From Tieghemiomyces parasiticus (Eukaryota; Kickxellomycota; Dimargaritomycetes; Dimargaritales; Dimargaritaceae), in contig JANBPT010000045.1 in assembly GCA_027575765.1 (NCBI GenBank), forward strand, positions 30,660 to 94,659: a DNA stretch of 64,000 nt. The letters run 5' to 3'. How positions within the stretch are numbered: position 1 is the stretch's first letter; each line of letters starts with the position of its first letter. Positions 1-12,343 of the stretch are shown here, one piece after another. The notes below the pieces were generated by a model. That model worked only from the letters and a program-made list of their open reading frames with translations. It was not told the DNA's origin and ran no database searches. The translations under genes were made by a program, and so were the position numbers.

Positions 1-2079
1 CGATCAGCCGGATGGATTCTGGTTATGGAACTCGGCCAATGTAGACGACTCATTATTCGTTAATATTCCACGATTATGTACAATTAAACGTATAGCACTG
101 AGAGATGGTAAAATCTGATAGCTGGCCCGGTCCAATTGATTTTTTAATGAGCAACTTGGAGTGTCCCTGAGCAGGTACCAATCTAAGCTGGGAATAAAGC
201 GTTGCCTCTAACGTTGCCAGGGCTATCCCACAAGTGCCTTACCTGAAAGACTGGCACTAGTGGGAGTTAGATTCCCACGAGGTTTAAGGGGTACTTATAT
301 TCTCACTGTCTATCTTCTAGCTACTGCTTCAGTATGTGAGAGGTTCTGGTGAATCAAGCGGCCAAGTGATAACCTGGTTTCAGCCGGGTCGTTTGCAGAA
401 ACCCACCTCGACTCTCCCCTCCCAGGTTGATTTTTTTTTCCTGGTAGGGAGGGCCGACGGTGACCTTAAGGATCTCCTAGAACGATGCCCGCGGATTGAG
501 TTTTGCTTGCAAGGCGGGTCCAACGGCACAGATGCCCTTATAAATAGATCGGTGGTTATCTGCCTCGCTGCCTCATCGGGCTGTTTTAGCTGGGTGAGTG
601 CGCTAATTCGAGGAGACTCTACAGGCCATCGAGTTGACGAGGGCTGACAACCGTATTCCTACTAAATTGAAGCAGTCAGAAAACATTACGAAGCGTCCCT
701 GTACTGAACCCTTTCACTTGGCCGATCTCTTCTATAACAGCAGGGTATCTGTGATATTAGTTACCATTTTCTTGCAGAGTTTCACGCGAATCACCAATAG
801 AGACGACGTAGAGGGGCCGACAGTACCCCGATTTTATGTCCGCACATTTACCACTTTCCCTGGCTCTCCAATCAAGCCTGCAAGTTTTTTAAACTTGGAA
901 GGAGACATGGATACCTTCCTGTCGTGCCCTAACCTGGTCAGTAAATCCTTGCTCCGCAGCATACGGCGGAAGTGTAACGTAGGCTTCACCACCTTTGGCA
1001 GGTGCTTGGGTACTGTCTACCACGCTAGACGGGATGACGGCTAACGTATACTCCTCCTGTTGATGGCCGTTGCCGTTGTCTTAACGGCAATCCATGTTCA
1101 TACAAGCCTGGCAAATTGGTGAGCCCCCCCCCACTAGCTGGTCAATGAAGGGTTGTTGGCGTTTGGTTCTCATCCAATAGCTACCAGACGGCTGCGAGTC
1201 TAACCTGTACTTATCTGAGCTGCATTTTGCCAGGCTTTCTACGTACTGACTGGTATTGCCAAAAGCCTATCTGACGCTTGGGCCCCTACTCGACACTTTC
1301 CGTGCAACTCAACCGGACTGCCAATAGCCAACGGATAGCTCTTGTCCAAAATCCTATGGCTTTAACGAAGCCGGTGAGTCGCTATGGTTGGCAGTGAATT
1401 ACCAGGTGGTAGCCAGGGCGTGGGCGGTGTAACGTGGAGAAGGGCGCATGGAATTGTAGGCGGACGAGGTGGATATACGTAAGCAGGGGAAACGAGGCTG
1501 GTGGTGAAATGGGCACTAAGAGGAGTTAAGAGGCTCGAAGGGTGCAAGTGGAATTTCCCAATTGGAGAGAGAGAGAGCAGGGTCCAGTCCGAAACTTTAA
1601 GGACGAGGGCGAGTTGGTAGGCGGACAGGAGCTGTATGAGGAGATCGCCTGCCATCTGATATGATCAATTTGTAGTAGGCAGCAGGGGGAAGGAGGGAGG
1701 GCTCTCGAACCGCTGGATACTGTACAACGGGACGTGGAGTAGGGAGGGAGGAAGGGCGGGGGATGGGCCTCTCTACTTACCACCACTGACTTTGTCTCCC
1801 TCAACAAAGACGAATGGGGAGACACTCTACCCGTGCTGGCCGATCGACCTCGAAGACCGAGAAAGGGGGCCCCGATCCTTCTAAGCACAAGCGGTCTACA
1901 TTTCTAGTCTTGCCCTCGTTTTACCTGCCAGGTGCCCATCTGTAACCGAACCCTTACCGCTTACCTAATTTACATACTCCTCCACCTCTTCCATCCCGAC
2001 TGGCCCCTCCCTCGCGCTCCCTACCCCTCCTCCACTCGGTTCCCCATTCCATACACGCTTGTTGCCCCACTGGTCAGCC
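1..2079. other. Gene-poor left flank
   Basis: No convincing gene is seen. Two open frames at 336-647 and 634-1044 lack recognisable domains, have irregular composition and overlap each other, so I treat them as chance. A run of nine C lies at 1124-1132. The last 150 bases before 2080 are strongly pyrimidine-rich, as in other promoter and leader regions of this window. Confidence 0.5.
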
Positions 2080-2727
2080 ATGGAAACCACCTCGCCCTTT
2101 GCTCGCCTCATGGCGGACCTCGAACCCCTCAAGACCAACATGCCCGAATTCTACAACCAAATCACCATGCTCCATCAGACCTACCAGGACCTTATGCCGC
2201 GGGTATGGGCCCTCAACCCACGCGATCCCGAACGCGAAGTCCTTCTGACGCACTGCGAGGATATCCGGGTTAACATGGAGCGTATGGCTCTGAGTTTGAG
2301 TTCAACGGTGCACCCCACCCAAGACCACGAGCACCAGAACAGCCAGGGTAAAAATGGATATGATACCGTCGTGTCATCGTCGTCTTCGCCATCGTTATCC
2401 AGGTCTCTTCCACACCCTCAGACCATCGCCACCACCACCACCACCTCCTCATCTTCTTACCTGTCGTCCCTGGATAATAGCGATCTTCACCATGGCCCCG
2501 TCGTCATCGACCTACGGTTTGTGGATTTCTTTAGCTGGCTTAACGGGTTTCCTTTTAACGAGCACCTGATCCCTAAAGATGACGACGACAGCCACCATAC
2601 TTCACTGAAGACTAAGTTGATGAATTGTATGCAGGTCCGGGGCGTACCGCTCACTCCGGCGCTGGCGAGGTGGTTTCATAAGGAGGCCGTTGACCGTAGT
2701 TTTCCTGCCCATACTTTTGTAGCCTAG
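2080..2727 (+). CDS. Hypothetical 215-residue protein with Ser/Thr-rich linker
   Basis: I do not recognise this protein. The start is the first ATG of the frame at 2080 and follows a CT-rich leader. Residues 1-75 look helical (MPEFYNQITMLHQTYQDLM and a second helix ending NMERMA). A polar linker of Ser, Thr and His follows, with a run of threonines from ACC repeats. Residues from about 143 to the end form a compact, more hydrophobic segment with RFVDFFSWLNGF and a WFHKEA motif. There is no signal peptide or membrane segment. It converges on the urease gene, leaving 429 bases between the two stops. The frame is real-looking (ordered segments around a low-complexity linker), but the function is unknown. 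Confidence 0.6.
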   Translation: METTSPFARLMADLEPLKTNMPEFYNQITMLHQTYQDLMPRVWALNPRDPEREVLLTHCEDIRVNMERMALSLSSTVHPTQDHEHQNSQGKNGYDTVVSSSSSPSLSRSLPHPQTIATTTTTSSSSYLSSLDNSDLHHGPVVIDLRFVDFFSWLNGFPFNEHLIPKDDDDSHHTSLKTKLMNCMQVRGVPLTPALARWFHKEAVDRSFPAHTFVA

Positions 2728-3156
2728 TGCTGCTTTCCTGCCGGATGGGACCTCGTTCTCACATCCAACGCCTTACGCACGCTGTATTTCTATCTAACAC
2801 TCTAGCCAAGGTCAATCTTCAATTCCCCCCAAAAAAACGGAGCATTATTATAAACAACGCATTCAAAAAAAACAATATCACACGAGACAGTGCGTATGGG
2901 TATAATCAAGCACTCTCTCAAGCGGAATGCGCATATATGATTTCGGGTCAAGTGGGAAGCGCTATACCATTCTAATTTTTGTTGACGGTATCCGAGCAAG
3001 CCAGAAAAAAATAGAGTAAATAAAAACCAATGAAAATTCTCATTATACAGTGGAGGTCAATTTTGATGGTAGGTATACAATACTGCCATGATGAGTAATA
3101 CCTCCATGCTACCCTGCACCATTCTCTAGTGTAATCGAAAGTATGCAATCAGCACA
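2728..3156. other. Convergent 3' intergenic region
   Basis: This AT-rich stretch separates the stops of the hypothetical gene and urease. It holds A-runs and AT-rich sequence on both strands that could serve as polyadenylation signals. No gene is seen. Confidence 0.5.
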
Positions 3157-6100
3157 CTAAAACAGATTGTAGTTCTGGGTCAACGGCAGCACGGCCACCG
3201 GATCGCACACACAAGGCACCCCGTCGGCGGTGACCTGGTAAGTCTCAGGGTCCACGACAACCACCGGCAGGGCGCTATTAAACTTGAGATCATTCTTGGT
3301 GATTGTACGGCAGTTCTGGACGGCCACCAACCGCTTATTGATGCGGTAGTTCAGCGGGGTATTGTCCGCCACCACAACATTGTCCGCCGCCGCTATTTCC
3401 TTGTCTCCAGATTGATGATGACGGCCGCAGCCGCCACCACCACCACCACCACCATGACCATGCTTGGTTTGACTTGTCAGAGGCTTAGACGATCCTCTAC
3501 CCACCACCGTCTTCTTCGGCGTGCCTTGCCGCTCTACTACGTCCGCCACTTCGTCGGCCTTAGCCTGACCCATGGTAAGTCGGTGAAGCGCCGCTCGGCT
3601 TACAAACGCCAGGGAATTGATTGCCGCCGCTCCCGGGAGGGCGCCGTAAGCCGGGCGGAGGTTAACAGGTTGGGTGGTCGGGATAGATCCGTTCGCGTCA
3701 CCCATAGCCGACCAGGCGATCGTCCCGCCCTTGACCACTATTTCGGGACGGGACCCGAAATTGCGGGGCGTAAATAGGATCAGATCCGCCAGTTTTCCCA
3801 CCTCGATCGAACCGACTACGTGTGCGATACCGTGGGTAATGGCCGGATTGATAGTGTACTTGGAGACGTACCGCTTGATGCGGAAGTTGTCGTGCGGGGT
3901 GTCGAACGGCGGCGATGGGGGTAGGTACGTGGTAGAAGAAGGAGAAGGGGAAGGTTTGGATGAAGAGGCGGATACGTCGTGATTCGAGTCGGTCGCCCGG
4001 GAGGACTTTGGGGTGGAAGTCTCTTCGCCACCGTCATCGGCACGAGGGTGATCGGGCGGGAGATATCCACGCTGGATCTTCATCTTGTGAGCGGTACGCC
4101 AGGTCCGTGAAATGACCTCACCGATACGACCCATCGCCTGCGAATCCGACGAGATCATACTGATAGCGCCTTGGTCATGAAGCACATCTTCAGCGGCAAT
4201 GGTCTCGGCACGGATGCGGGACTCGGCGAACGCGATATCCTCCGGGATATTTTTACTGAGATGGTGACACACCATCAGCATGTCGATGTGTTCGTCGAGG
4301 GTGTTAAGGGTGTACGGTCGGGTAGGATTGGTGGAAGACGGGAGAACGTGGGGGACCCCGCAGACCTGGATAATATCCGGAGCATGGCCGCCGCCGGCGC
4401 CTTCAGTGTGGTAGGTGTGGATGGCCCGATCCTTGAAGGCCGCAATGGTGGCCTCGACAAATCCGGCCTCGTTGAGCGTGTCGGTGTGGATACTGGCTTG
4501 GATGTCGTATTGGTCGCAGACCGTGAGACAAGCATCGATGGCCGCCGGCGTGCTACCCCAGTCCTCGTGAATCTTGAGTCCGATCGCCCCGGCTTCCACC
4601 TGCTCGATGAGCCCCTCGGAGGCTGAGGTGTTACCCTTGCCCGTGAAGCCGAAATTGAGCGGGAGGGTGTCAACTGCCTCCAGCATAAACTGCATGTGGA
4701 AGCGCCCCGTCGTGCACGTCGTGGCGTTGGTGCCCGTTGTGGGACCTGCACCTCCTCCGATCATAGTAGTGATGCCGCTGGCGATGGCCTGGGCAGTTTC
4801 GAACCCAGGTCATAGCGTAAGAGAGATCGAGGTAAGGTAGAGTGAGTGATGGAAGGGTGGGTTAGTGTGAATGCGGGGGCAAGGTGCGTTGCTGTTTACC
4901 ATCCATGGGGCCTCCGGATACAGAACCCCCCCTTTCCGCGTGTCTAGGTGCGCTTTTTGGAGTGTCTGTCCCCGTGAGCAAGAGGAATGGAGTCGTACTT
5001 ACCTCGTGACACAGATCCAGACCAACAAAGTGGACATGCGTATCGATGGCTCCGGCAGTGACGATTTTACCCTCGCCGCCAATTACGTCGGTGGTCACCC
5101 CGACGGTCATCCCCGGCGTGACACCGTCCATGACGTCCGGGTTGCCAGCTTTGCCGATACCCACAATATAGCCTTTTCGAACGCCAATGTCGGCCTGGGC
5201 GGTCAAGTGGGAAAGGTGGTACCCAGGGTACATGGATGTGGGTTAGTTAGGAGTATCTACAAGGCTATTAGGCCGTCATTCCAAGGTAAAGCTCGCCTGC
5301 TAGTAAGTTTCACACGCGAGATGATGCCGGATAAGAAAAATAAGGAGAGGGGGAGAAGAGGGCCTACCTTAAAGATTCCGGTGTAATCCACGATCAGAGC
5401 GTTGGTGATGACCAGGTCCAGAGCCCCGTCATCACCGACGCCAACGGCTTGGCCCATCCCCTCGCGGATGACCTTTCCGCCCCCAAACTTGCACTCATCG
5501 CCGTACATGGTATGATCCTTCTCAACCTCCAGCACCAGGTCGGTATCACCCAGGCGCACGCGGTCACCGGTAGTGGGTCCGAACATGTCCGCGTAGGTAT
5601 GACGGTCGATGGTAGTCGGTTTGAGCTCCTCCTCCTCCTTTTCCTTCTCGTTGCGACTAGCCCGACGGACCTCGGGTTCGTGCACGTTGGCAAAACTGCG
5701 GAGAGTGAGCTGTTCGACGAGGGCACGGTACCGCTCCGGAGTATGTTCAACGGGTCCCGGCATGAGGTGGTTACCCCCGCGGATCACCCGATGACCGGCG
5801 ATATCGACGAGGGTTACAGTCTTGGATTCGCCTGGTTCGAAACGGACGGCGGTGCCGGCGGCAATATCTAGACGCCGGCCATAGGCCCGCACCCGATCGA
5901 AACTAAGGGAGGCGTTGGCTTCTACCAGGTGGAAGTGGGAGCCAACCTGGTGGATCAATGTAGAGAGGGAAGAGGGAAGGGATTGATATATAAATAAATA
6001 TGTGTGTGTTAATGGTGGTAATTCTGGTTAGTGAAAAGTTAGGGTGGCTAAACCTCCAACTCGCCTCTACCAAAATTCTAGAACGACACCCGTGACTGGG

Positions 6101-6676
6101 CCTAATGTCGATAGTAGCCATCCATTGGCAGCAGTCACAGGGTCTCCGATGCCTTACTTGGATGGGACGGTCACCGTGATTAGTAATGCGCAGACGGTAC
6201 CGTTTGCGCCCTTCATTGATGACAATCGGCTCAGGCCTCACAAACACCGCACCAGGCTGGCGTTCAGGCCGGTACAACTCGGCCAAATGGTCATTCCACG
6301 GGAAGGTCCTTTCAGGGTCAGGCACGGGTAGGAACGAACCTTGCAGCGCCAGCTCCAAATTCCCGTCTGTCGACGCAATCGGGTGGTTCACAGTCACCAA
6401 GAAGGTTCCACTGGGCACGGTGCCCTCCACTTGCACGTCCTCAAGCCCACTAGGGACGGCAGGCAGCACGTGACGGTACCCAAGCATTTCACGGCCGAGT
6501 TGCATGAGCTCGGCCACGGTGTGATTGCCCTCGCGCATGAGTTCAAGGATTTGCGTGGTAATAAGCGCCGTGGCTTCGGCTTGGTTGAGGCGTATCCCGC
6601 GAGCGAGACGCGATTGTGCCAGGCGGCCCACCTGGATCAACTGGAGCTTATCCAGTTCACGGGGCAGGAGGTGCAT
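3157..6676 (-). CDS. Urease, single-chain gamma-beta-alpha type, four exons
   Basis: Hydrolyses urea to ammonia and carbamate in the cytosol using two nickel ions. Exons are 6676-6158, 5946-5368, 5194-5003 and 4788-3157, all phase 0, with introns of 211, 173 and 214 bases and GT-AG ends. The product is 973 residues, against about 830-840 for usual fungal ureases. Order: gamma (from [11 protein letters not shown]), beta ([10 protein letters not shown]), alpha ([19 protein letters not shown]). Active-site signatures are present: HVHF, the carbamylated lysine in GLKIHEDWG (about K502), [15 protein letters not shown] and the flap motif MVCHHL (about 602-607). The extra length is two low-complexity insertions in alpha, at about 673-729 and 836-908. 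The second contains HGHG, eight glycines, then CGRHH. UreF lies about 6 kb away. Catalytic residues look intact, so I expect an active enzyme. Confidence 0.95.
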
Positions 6677-9600
6677 GGTGAGAGATGCGTGTGGGAGGGA
6701 GAGGGTAGCAGTGGTGGTGGTGGTGGAGGAGCGGGACGGCTAATCGTGTGACGGTGGTTATATTGCACTAGCTAGGACACAGGTCGAGGGCTCTGAAGCG
6801 GAATCGGCTCGAATAGCGCGGCACGACGGTAAATGCCGGTCCACAGGCAGAAAAGCTACAAGATGGGTTGTGGCGAATCACAAGGTGGTCAGTAAATGAA
6901 TATGAGAGGGCTTACAAACGAAGGTCAAGCAAGTGAACCCAGGTTGAGTGGCTGGGTAGGAGGCGGCCAGGGGCAGAAGGACTGAACGAAGTATGGCTAG
7001 AGCTGGGTCGTCCTCCTTCCTTTGAACTCCAACCACAATAACGGGGGATGGAGCGATAAGCCATATCCAGGCCGGTTGCGGCCGGTTCCTATCTAGCCGC
7101 GTCTTATCGCGACGATAACTATCGCTGTCCAGATCGGGCATCACTCGTCGCGATAGGGTTTCGATAAGCCCACCTCTCGGATGCCCGTGTCAGGGAGTAA
7201 GGCGACAATCTGCGGAGTCAGTATGGGGTTACCATATTTAGTAAGTAGGCACACAAAGCCACAGGTAAACTGGCCTGCCAAATTTATTGAGCTTAGGTTC
7301 AGCCTCTGGTAAATCTGACGGCTCTGTGGGGAATCCCATGTGAGGGGAAATTAATAATCGTGCGGGTAGGTATGTAGCGTAGAGGTTCTGACTTACGAGG
7401 TAAGCCATCGGCGCCTGGGAGATAGGGGAGTAGGCCGATACGGGGAGGAGTAGATCGCGGACACAGAAGTGGGATCAATGCCCAGTCGCAGTGGCAAGGG
7501 CGCACATTTAGTGGGGTTGATTGCCGGTACGTTTCGAGTAGGTCGCTCAGAATGAAGGTGCGAGAATCAGGGTCCAAACCAGCGACCAAGGTACGCTCTC
7601 TCTCTCGGCTTCCTTTGCACGTGTGCAAAGGGAGGCCCTAAGGCATCTCCTGTTCCCGCCCAGCCCACGGTGAGAGGGGGGGGGCAGTGGCGTGCGAGAC
7701 AGAAGGAATAGACGCGGTAGGTGGCCGTGACCTACGCCAATGAGCTTCAGCGCGCTCAAGTACTGGCACTGAAGAAGGTAGGCGGAGTTCTAAAGTAGAC
7801 GAACTACACTTTCCTTTACATGAGGAGCATCTGATGGCAACCTAAGGCTAATAGGCCGTCTGCCTTGGATTCACTATAAATAAACACACATTTTATCCGT
7901 TGGGTAGCTGGCGTCCAAGACCGGCCTCTCAAGTCCACATCTATGCCTTGATACGCTTCGCTACACCTCAATGCTGCTCGCTAGGAGGAGATAGCGAGCC
8001 TAAAGAGCTGGCTTTGTCCCATTTCAAAACAACAATGCATGTTGGTAGGCTAAACAGTGGTGCGGGCTGTTACACCGCTTTTGGACAGCTGTGTGCCCCA
8101 CCTGACCTATTCAAGCCGCGTGAAGTCGCATTCTCCATCCGCCCCATCTAGCGAACGATAAACCATCACTTCTTCCGCTCCTACGCCATGCCCATCAATC
8201 CGAACCGATCCTATACAGAATTAATATTAGCTGGCTTTTAATCAGGCTTAACCGCACGGGAGCAGTGGAGTGGCGTGCGGGATTCGATAGACAGCGAACC
8301 GAGGTCCCTGGACGTCCTTTGAGGAAATCAGCAAATCAATCCACCGCCCACTGGCAGTGCAAAGATTACCAGGATAACCCGAAGACCAGTCAGGTTTAAT
8401 TTTGTTCTTGGGCTCTTAGTAGCGACATTGTGGAAGGGTAGGAGGAGGAGTCGGCTTCTTTATAGTCGTGTAAAAAAGCCGCGACTCTCATGTGCGGAGC
8501 TAGGCCGTCGTACGCCCGGCTTTATGAAAGGATAAGACAGACCTGGATCGGGCAGTTCTCGTAAGGTAGACGGTTTTATGCACATAGGCTGTTGACTTGC
8601 CTCTGAACCAAGAGAGATCCGTGGGCTAGTACTCCGACAGTGATAGAAACTTCGTCCCGGCTTGGTCGCCCTTGTCGGACGCACGCTTCTGAGCTGGCAC
8701 CATCGAAGTCACCCGTACGGCGTGGGGCGGGTGCATCTTGATACATAACCCCCGCCCTAATACCCTTTGGCCGCCATTGGCGGGAATCAACAGGCTTGCC
8801 AGGCGACGTTTATATTTAGACAGATACCTTCACTCCGCTCCCCCCCCCCACACACAGCCCAAAGTCCATTTTCCCAGTGGAGGGGCCGATCATCATACAG
8901 GTCATCGAGACTGTCTTGAGGACAATTAACACCTGCTGCAGGGCAGCTGGCGGTCACACAATTATGAACAACGAAAGGCCAGCACACTTGTCAAATGGTC
9001 AGCCTACAGAGACTTGCCTGTCCGCCCACAATAGTCCATATGAGGCCGGCACGCGTCTACTGTGCCGCCCAAGAGTGGGGTCCTTTTTCCGCCAGTGGGT
9101 GCCCGCCAAAGCCATGGCTGGCAGAACAGGGCTGGTGTGCGTGTTGCGATTAGGACCAGCGCACACTGCCGCACTATGGCCCACTGGCGCGTCACCTGTC
9201 GCCGCCTCTCTTTCAGCGCTAAGGGCTGGGGGCCATTGTTCCTGGCTTGTCGTCTGTTGCCATCTATTTTTTTCCCTCGCGCATAATCCAAAGGCATAGT
9301 TGGCTGGGCAATACAGCTCGCCCCAACACTGAAGTTTCTGGAGACCCTCCTCTTTATCTTGTATTCATATCTCACCAGCATAGTGGTTATAGCATCCTTT
9401 CTACCTCTGTGCAATTCTCTAACCGTTTATCGGCGGCCCTTTTTGAATCCCATACCGCCCTGGTAGTGCACATCGGCGACCCCGCCAGCCAGCCCCTCGA
9501 CTTCTCCGCTGGAATAGCGAATCCCGCACGCGGACATTCGGCCCCTCCTCCGTTACCGCCTCGTACCAGCTCTCCCTCCTCCCCCCACAACCACGGCCTG

Positions 9601-10394
9601 TCCGCTGGCCACAGCCCCCATCGCCCCTTGGCTACTTCGCATCTCCTTCTTCGTACGCCCGCCTCCTCCTGCCGGTCCCTTCCAGCTGCCTCCCCACCCA
9701 GCGGCTTTTGTACACCGCTTGGCATGGTTACATTTGGTTCACAGCGCCGCATACCTCGTGTCCTACCCATCACCTCACCACCACGCTCGCGCAGCCACTT
9801 CCCGCCCCCGCCAGCCTGACGCTTTTCACCACTCCCCGACTAGGTCCCGTCCGCCGGCCGGCGCACCCGACCCTGCTATTTTTACCAAGACTCCCTGACC
9901 GCCCCTTCCTCGTCTTTGTTATACCTCGCCTCCCTGTGCTTCATTCCAAGACCTACTTTGACCTCGACAGCATTCCGTGCCGCCATTACTTTTAGATTTC
10001 CATAGACATTCCCGTCGGGCCACCTGTACGTGATTCGCCTTCACAGCCACTCCCCCCTGGCGACCTGGCCACCCTATCGGCAGTGCCAAGCGCCCTCCCA
10101 CCAATAATACCCGTTGCTTCTTACGAGCGTGTGAGTGGTTTTCTTTCCCAGCCTTCTGCCTGCGCCAAATTGTACCAACTCCGCCCTCCTTCCCACTACT
10201 CCACCTACTCCGCCGTGCCCCACTCCCTCATTCACTCTGTCGGAGCCGCGCCACTGCCGCACGGGCTGATTTTGCTGCTGGCTCCCACTCCCACACCCTT
10301 TTGTCACTCAATCCTCACCCCTTTTCATAGTGGCTAGTGGTCTATTTTTACACCTTGTCCTTTGCCCCTTCTACTTGACTTTACCGCTGTCGCC
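6677..10394. other. Large intergenic region between urease and Kch1-like gene
   Basis: This 3.7-kb stretch serves as upstream sequence of urease (minus) and of the Kch1-like gene (plus). I see no convincing gene; the short frames have no recognisable domains. A run of ten C lies at 8840-8849. From about 9540 to 10390 the plus strand is markedly C/T-rich, which suggests a long promoter or leader for the channel gene. Confidence 0.5.
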
Positions 10395-12065
10395 ATGTGC
10401 TTCCAAACCACCAAGTGGAAGCGTGAGATCATCAACGACCACAAGTTCGAGTACATCGATGCCAGTGACTTTACCGACAATTCGGCCGGCGCCCGCTTCT
10501 CGTACATGATCGTGTTTGCGCGGGTGGTCAAGGCCACCTTGGTGTACGTGGCCGACGTGTACACCGCCGTGTCGCTGTTCGTCATGAAGGACTACTACAT
10601 GGGGAAGGACTCCATCTACCGCCAGATATCCGGTTTCCCGGTGCACGTTCTACGATTCGTCTTCTGGGCCTCCATTCTAATTTCGTTTGGGCTGCTCGCG
10701 TGGGAGTACCGTAAGAGCCGCCGGGTGTACAAGACCCGCGACATCTCGTATGCCTACACATCGCCCCTGGTGTACCGGTACATTTGCCTGGTCTCCTACC
10801 CACACTATTGCTTTTTTCGGCAGATTGACAACCACCGTAAATTCAAGGACAATGTTGCCTTCTTTGTGTTCTTCAATCTCAAGTCGTGGAAGCGGGTCCT
10901 GTTTGCCGAGTCGCCACGCCAAGTGTTCAACGGGCTGGCCCTGGGCTTTATGCTCAAGGCCATCTACATCAAGAACCACAATTCGTTCCCAGCGGACTTT
11001 GATGCCTACGCCAAGGAGACCTCCCAAAAGTTCTCCATCTGTGTGATGGCCTTCACCTTCATCATGTACGCGATATCAGTCCTGACCATCATCGCCGCCG
11101 CCGCCCTCTACGTGCCCCTACTGTTTAGCATCCAGGGCAATATCAAGGAGTACTGTTGCCACAAGGTCGATAAGCGTGTGGCCATGATTCTGAAAAAATA
11201 CTCCAAGAAGCGCATCGCTGCTGACCGCGCCAACGCAGAGCGCGAGAAGAAGGGCCTCCAGACCCTCTACGGCTCCGAAGGGGACGGCTCCGCCGGCGTC
11301 GGCGAAGGGCCCCGCGAACCAACCCTACCCAAACTGGATTACGATGTAATGCTGGACGAGCCTGTTGGACCGCACCCGGCGGGTAACGTGTACAACCCCT
11401 ACGGTGTTCCGGTTCAGCCCTACCGCACCGATTCTCCCGGCCCAGCTTATCCCATGCAGCCCCGGTTCCCGCCCGCCGCCAACTCTGTCTATGCGCCCTC
11501 GGTTGGTCCCACCTCGGTGATATTCACAGGTCGTGACGACCTGGCCAGCTACGCCGATGGTGGTGGCGGGAGTACAACCCTTCCGGCGAACGACCCACGG
11601 CGCCAGCTGGCCGATGTAGCCTACAGCCGCGGCCGCCAGCCGGCCCTCCCAAACCTTGACTACGTGCTCAACCAGCCCGAGTCCATGGGCGAAGAAGGTA
11701 GCTACCGTAGCTACGACCAGGCTGATCGCTACCAACATCACCAGCGGCATCAGGATAACCCATACCCGCATGAGTACCACCAAGCTGGCCCGCCATACCC
11801 GTCCGCCACCTACCCACCACAACGCTCCTACACCGACCATGGTTCGGCTTCCGTGGCCCTCGGTGAGCGTGGTACTTCTGTGCCACCCTACCCTCATGAC
11901 GGCAGCGACGATATGGCGTCCAACACCGATACCACCAGTGCCACCTCCCAGCAGCCCCTCGCATCTGGCTACGGGCGTGGAGGTCACGATCCCAGTATGA
12001 CGCGGGGAACGTCCACGCAGTATTACGACCAGTTGCATTCGTCCGCCCGGAACCGGCACATTTAG
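10395..12065 (+). CDS. Kch1-like fungal potassium channel/transporter
   Basis: Matches the Kch1/Prm6 family of fungal low-affinity potassium influx proteins. The start ATG at 10395 follows a pyrimidine-rich leader; the product is 556 residues. Family hallmarks in order: KWKREIINDHKFEYID near the N-terminus, a first hydrophobic stretch with VYVADVYTAVSL, a second (FVFWASILISFGLLAWEY), DISYAYTSP, then AFFVFFNLKSWKRVLFAESPRQV, and a last pair of hydrophobic segments around ICVMAFTFIMYAISVLTIIA. Beyond about residue 300 is a hydrophilic tail rich in Pro, Tyr, Gly and His, probably cytosolic and regulatory. Yeast Kch1 acts at the plasma membrane. The gene converges on UreF, with 278 bases between stops. 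No intron is needed. Confidence 0.85.
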   Translation: MCFQTTKWKREIINDHKFEYIDASDFTDNSAGARFSYMIVFARVVKATLVYVADVYTAVSLFVMKDYYMGKDSIYRQISGFPVHVLRFVFWASILISFGLLAWEYRKSRRVYKTRDISYAYTSPLVYRYICLVSYPHYCFFRQIDNHRKFKDNVAFFVFFNLKSWKRVLFAESPRQVFNGLALGFMLKAIYIKNHNSFPADFDAYAKETSQKFSICVMAFTFIMYAISVLTIIAAAALYVPLLFSIQGNIKEYCCHKVDKRVAMILKKYSKKRIAADRANAEREKKGLQTLYGSEGDGSAGVGEGPREPTLPKLDYDVMLDEPVGPHPAGNVYNPYGVPVQPYRTDSPGPAYPMQPRFPPAANSVYAPSVGPTSVIFTGRDDLASYADGGGGSTTLPANDPRRQLADVAYSRGRQPALPNLDYVLNQPESMGEEGSYRSYDQADRYQHHQRHQDNPYPHEYHQAGPPYPSATYPPQRSYTDHGSASVALGERGTSVPPYPHDGSDDMASNTDTTSATSQQPLASGYGRGGHDPSMTRGTSTQYYDQLHSSARNRHI

Positions 12066-12343
12066 TCAAGCGGATAGGTGGTATAGAGGGGTGCTGCCTG
12101 GGCTAAGGTTCCGATGGTGCTGGTCGCTACCGGTATCTGGGCACTGTCTATTCATATATACACTTATTTTTTTTTGGGCAATCCCTCGACCCATCTTCCT
12201 CGGTCTGACATGACAAAATAACCACCTGCCCTGTAATAAACCTATTTTCTGTACACTCCTACTATTATTAATTAATGAAGGTCTAACCACACAGTGCCGT
12301 CGGACTGGCACTGATTGTCATTGATGCACCCCCCGCCCCACGG

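Noticed and set aside
336..1044. Two overlapping frames of 103 and 136 residues
   Set aside because: No domains, mixed codon use and mutual overlap; they look like chance frames.
2080..2727. A Mediator subunit
   Set aside because: The helical N-terminus gave a vague impression of Mediator proteins but no specific motif supports it.
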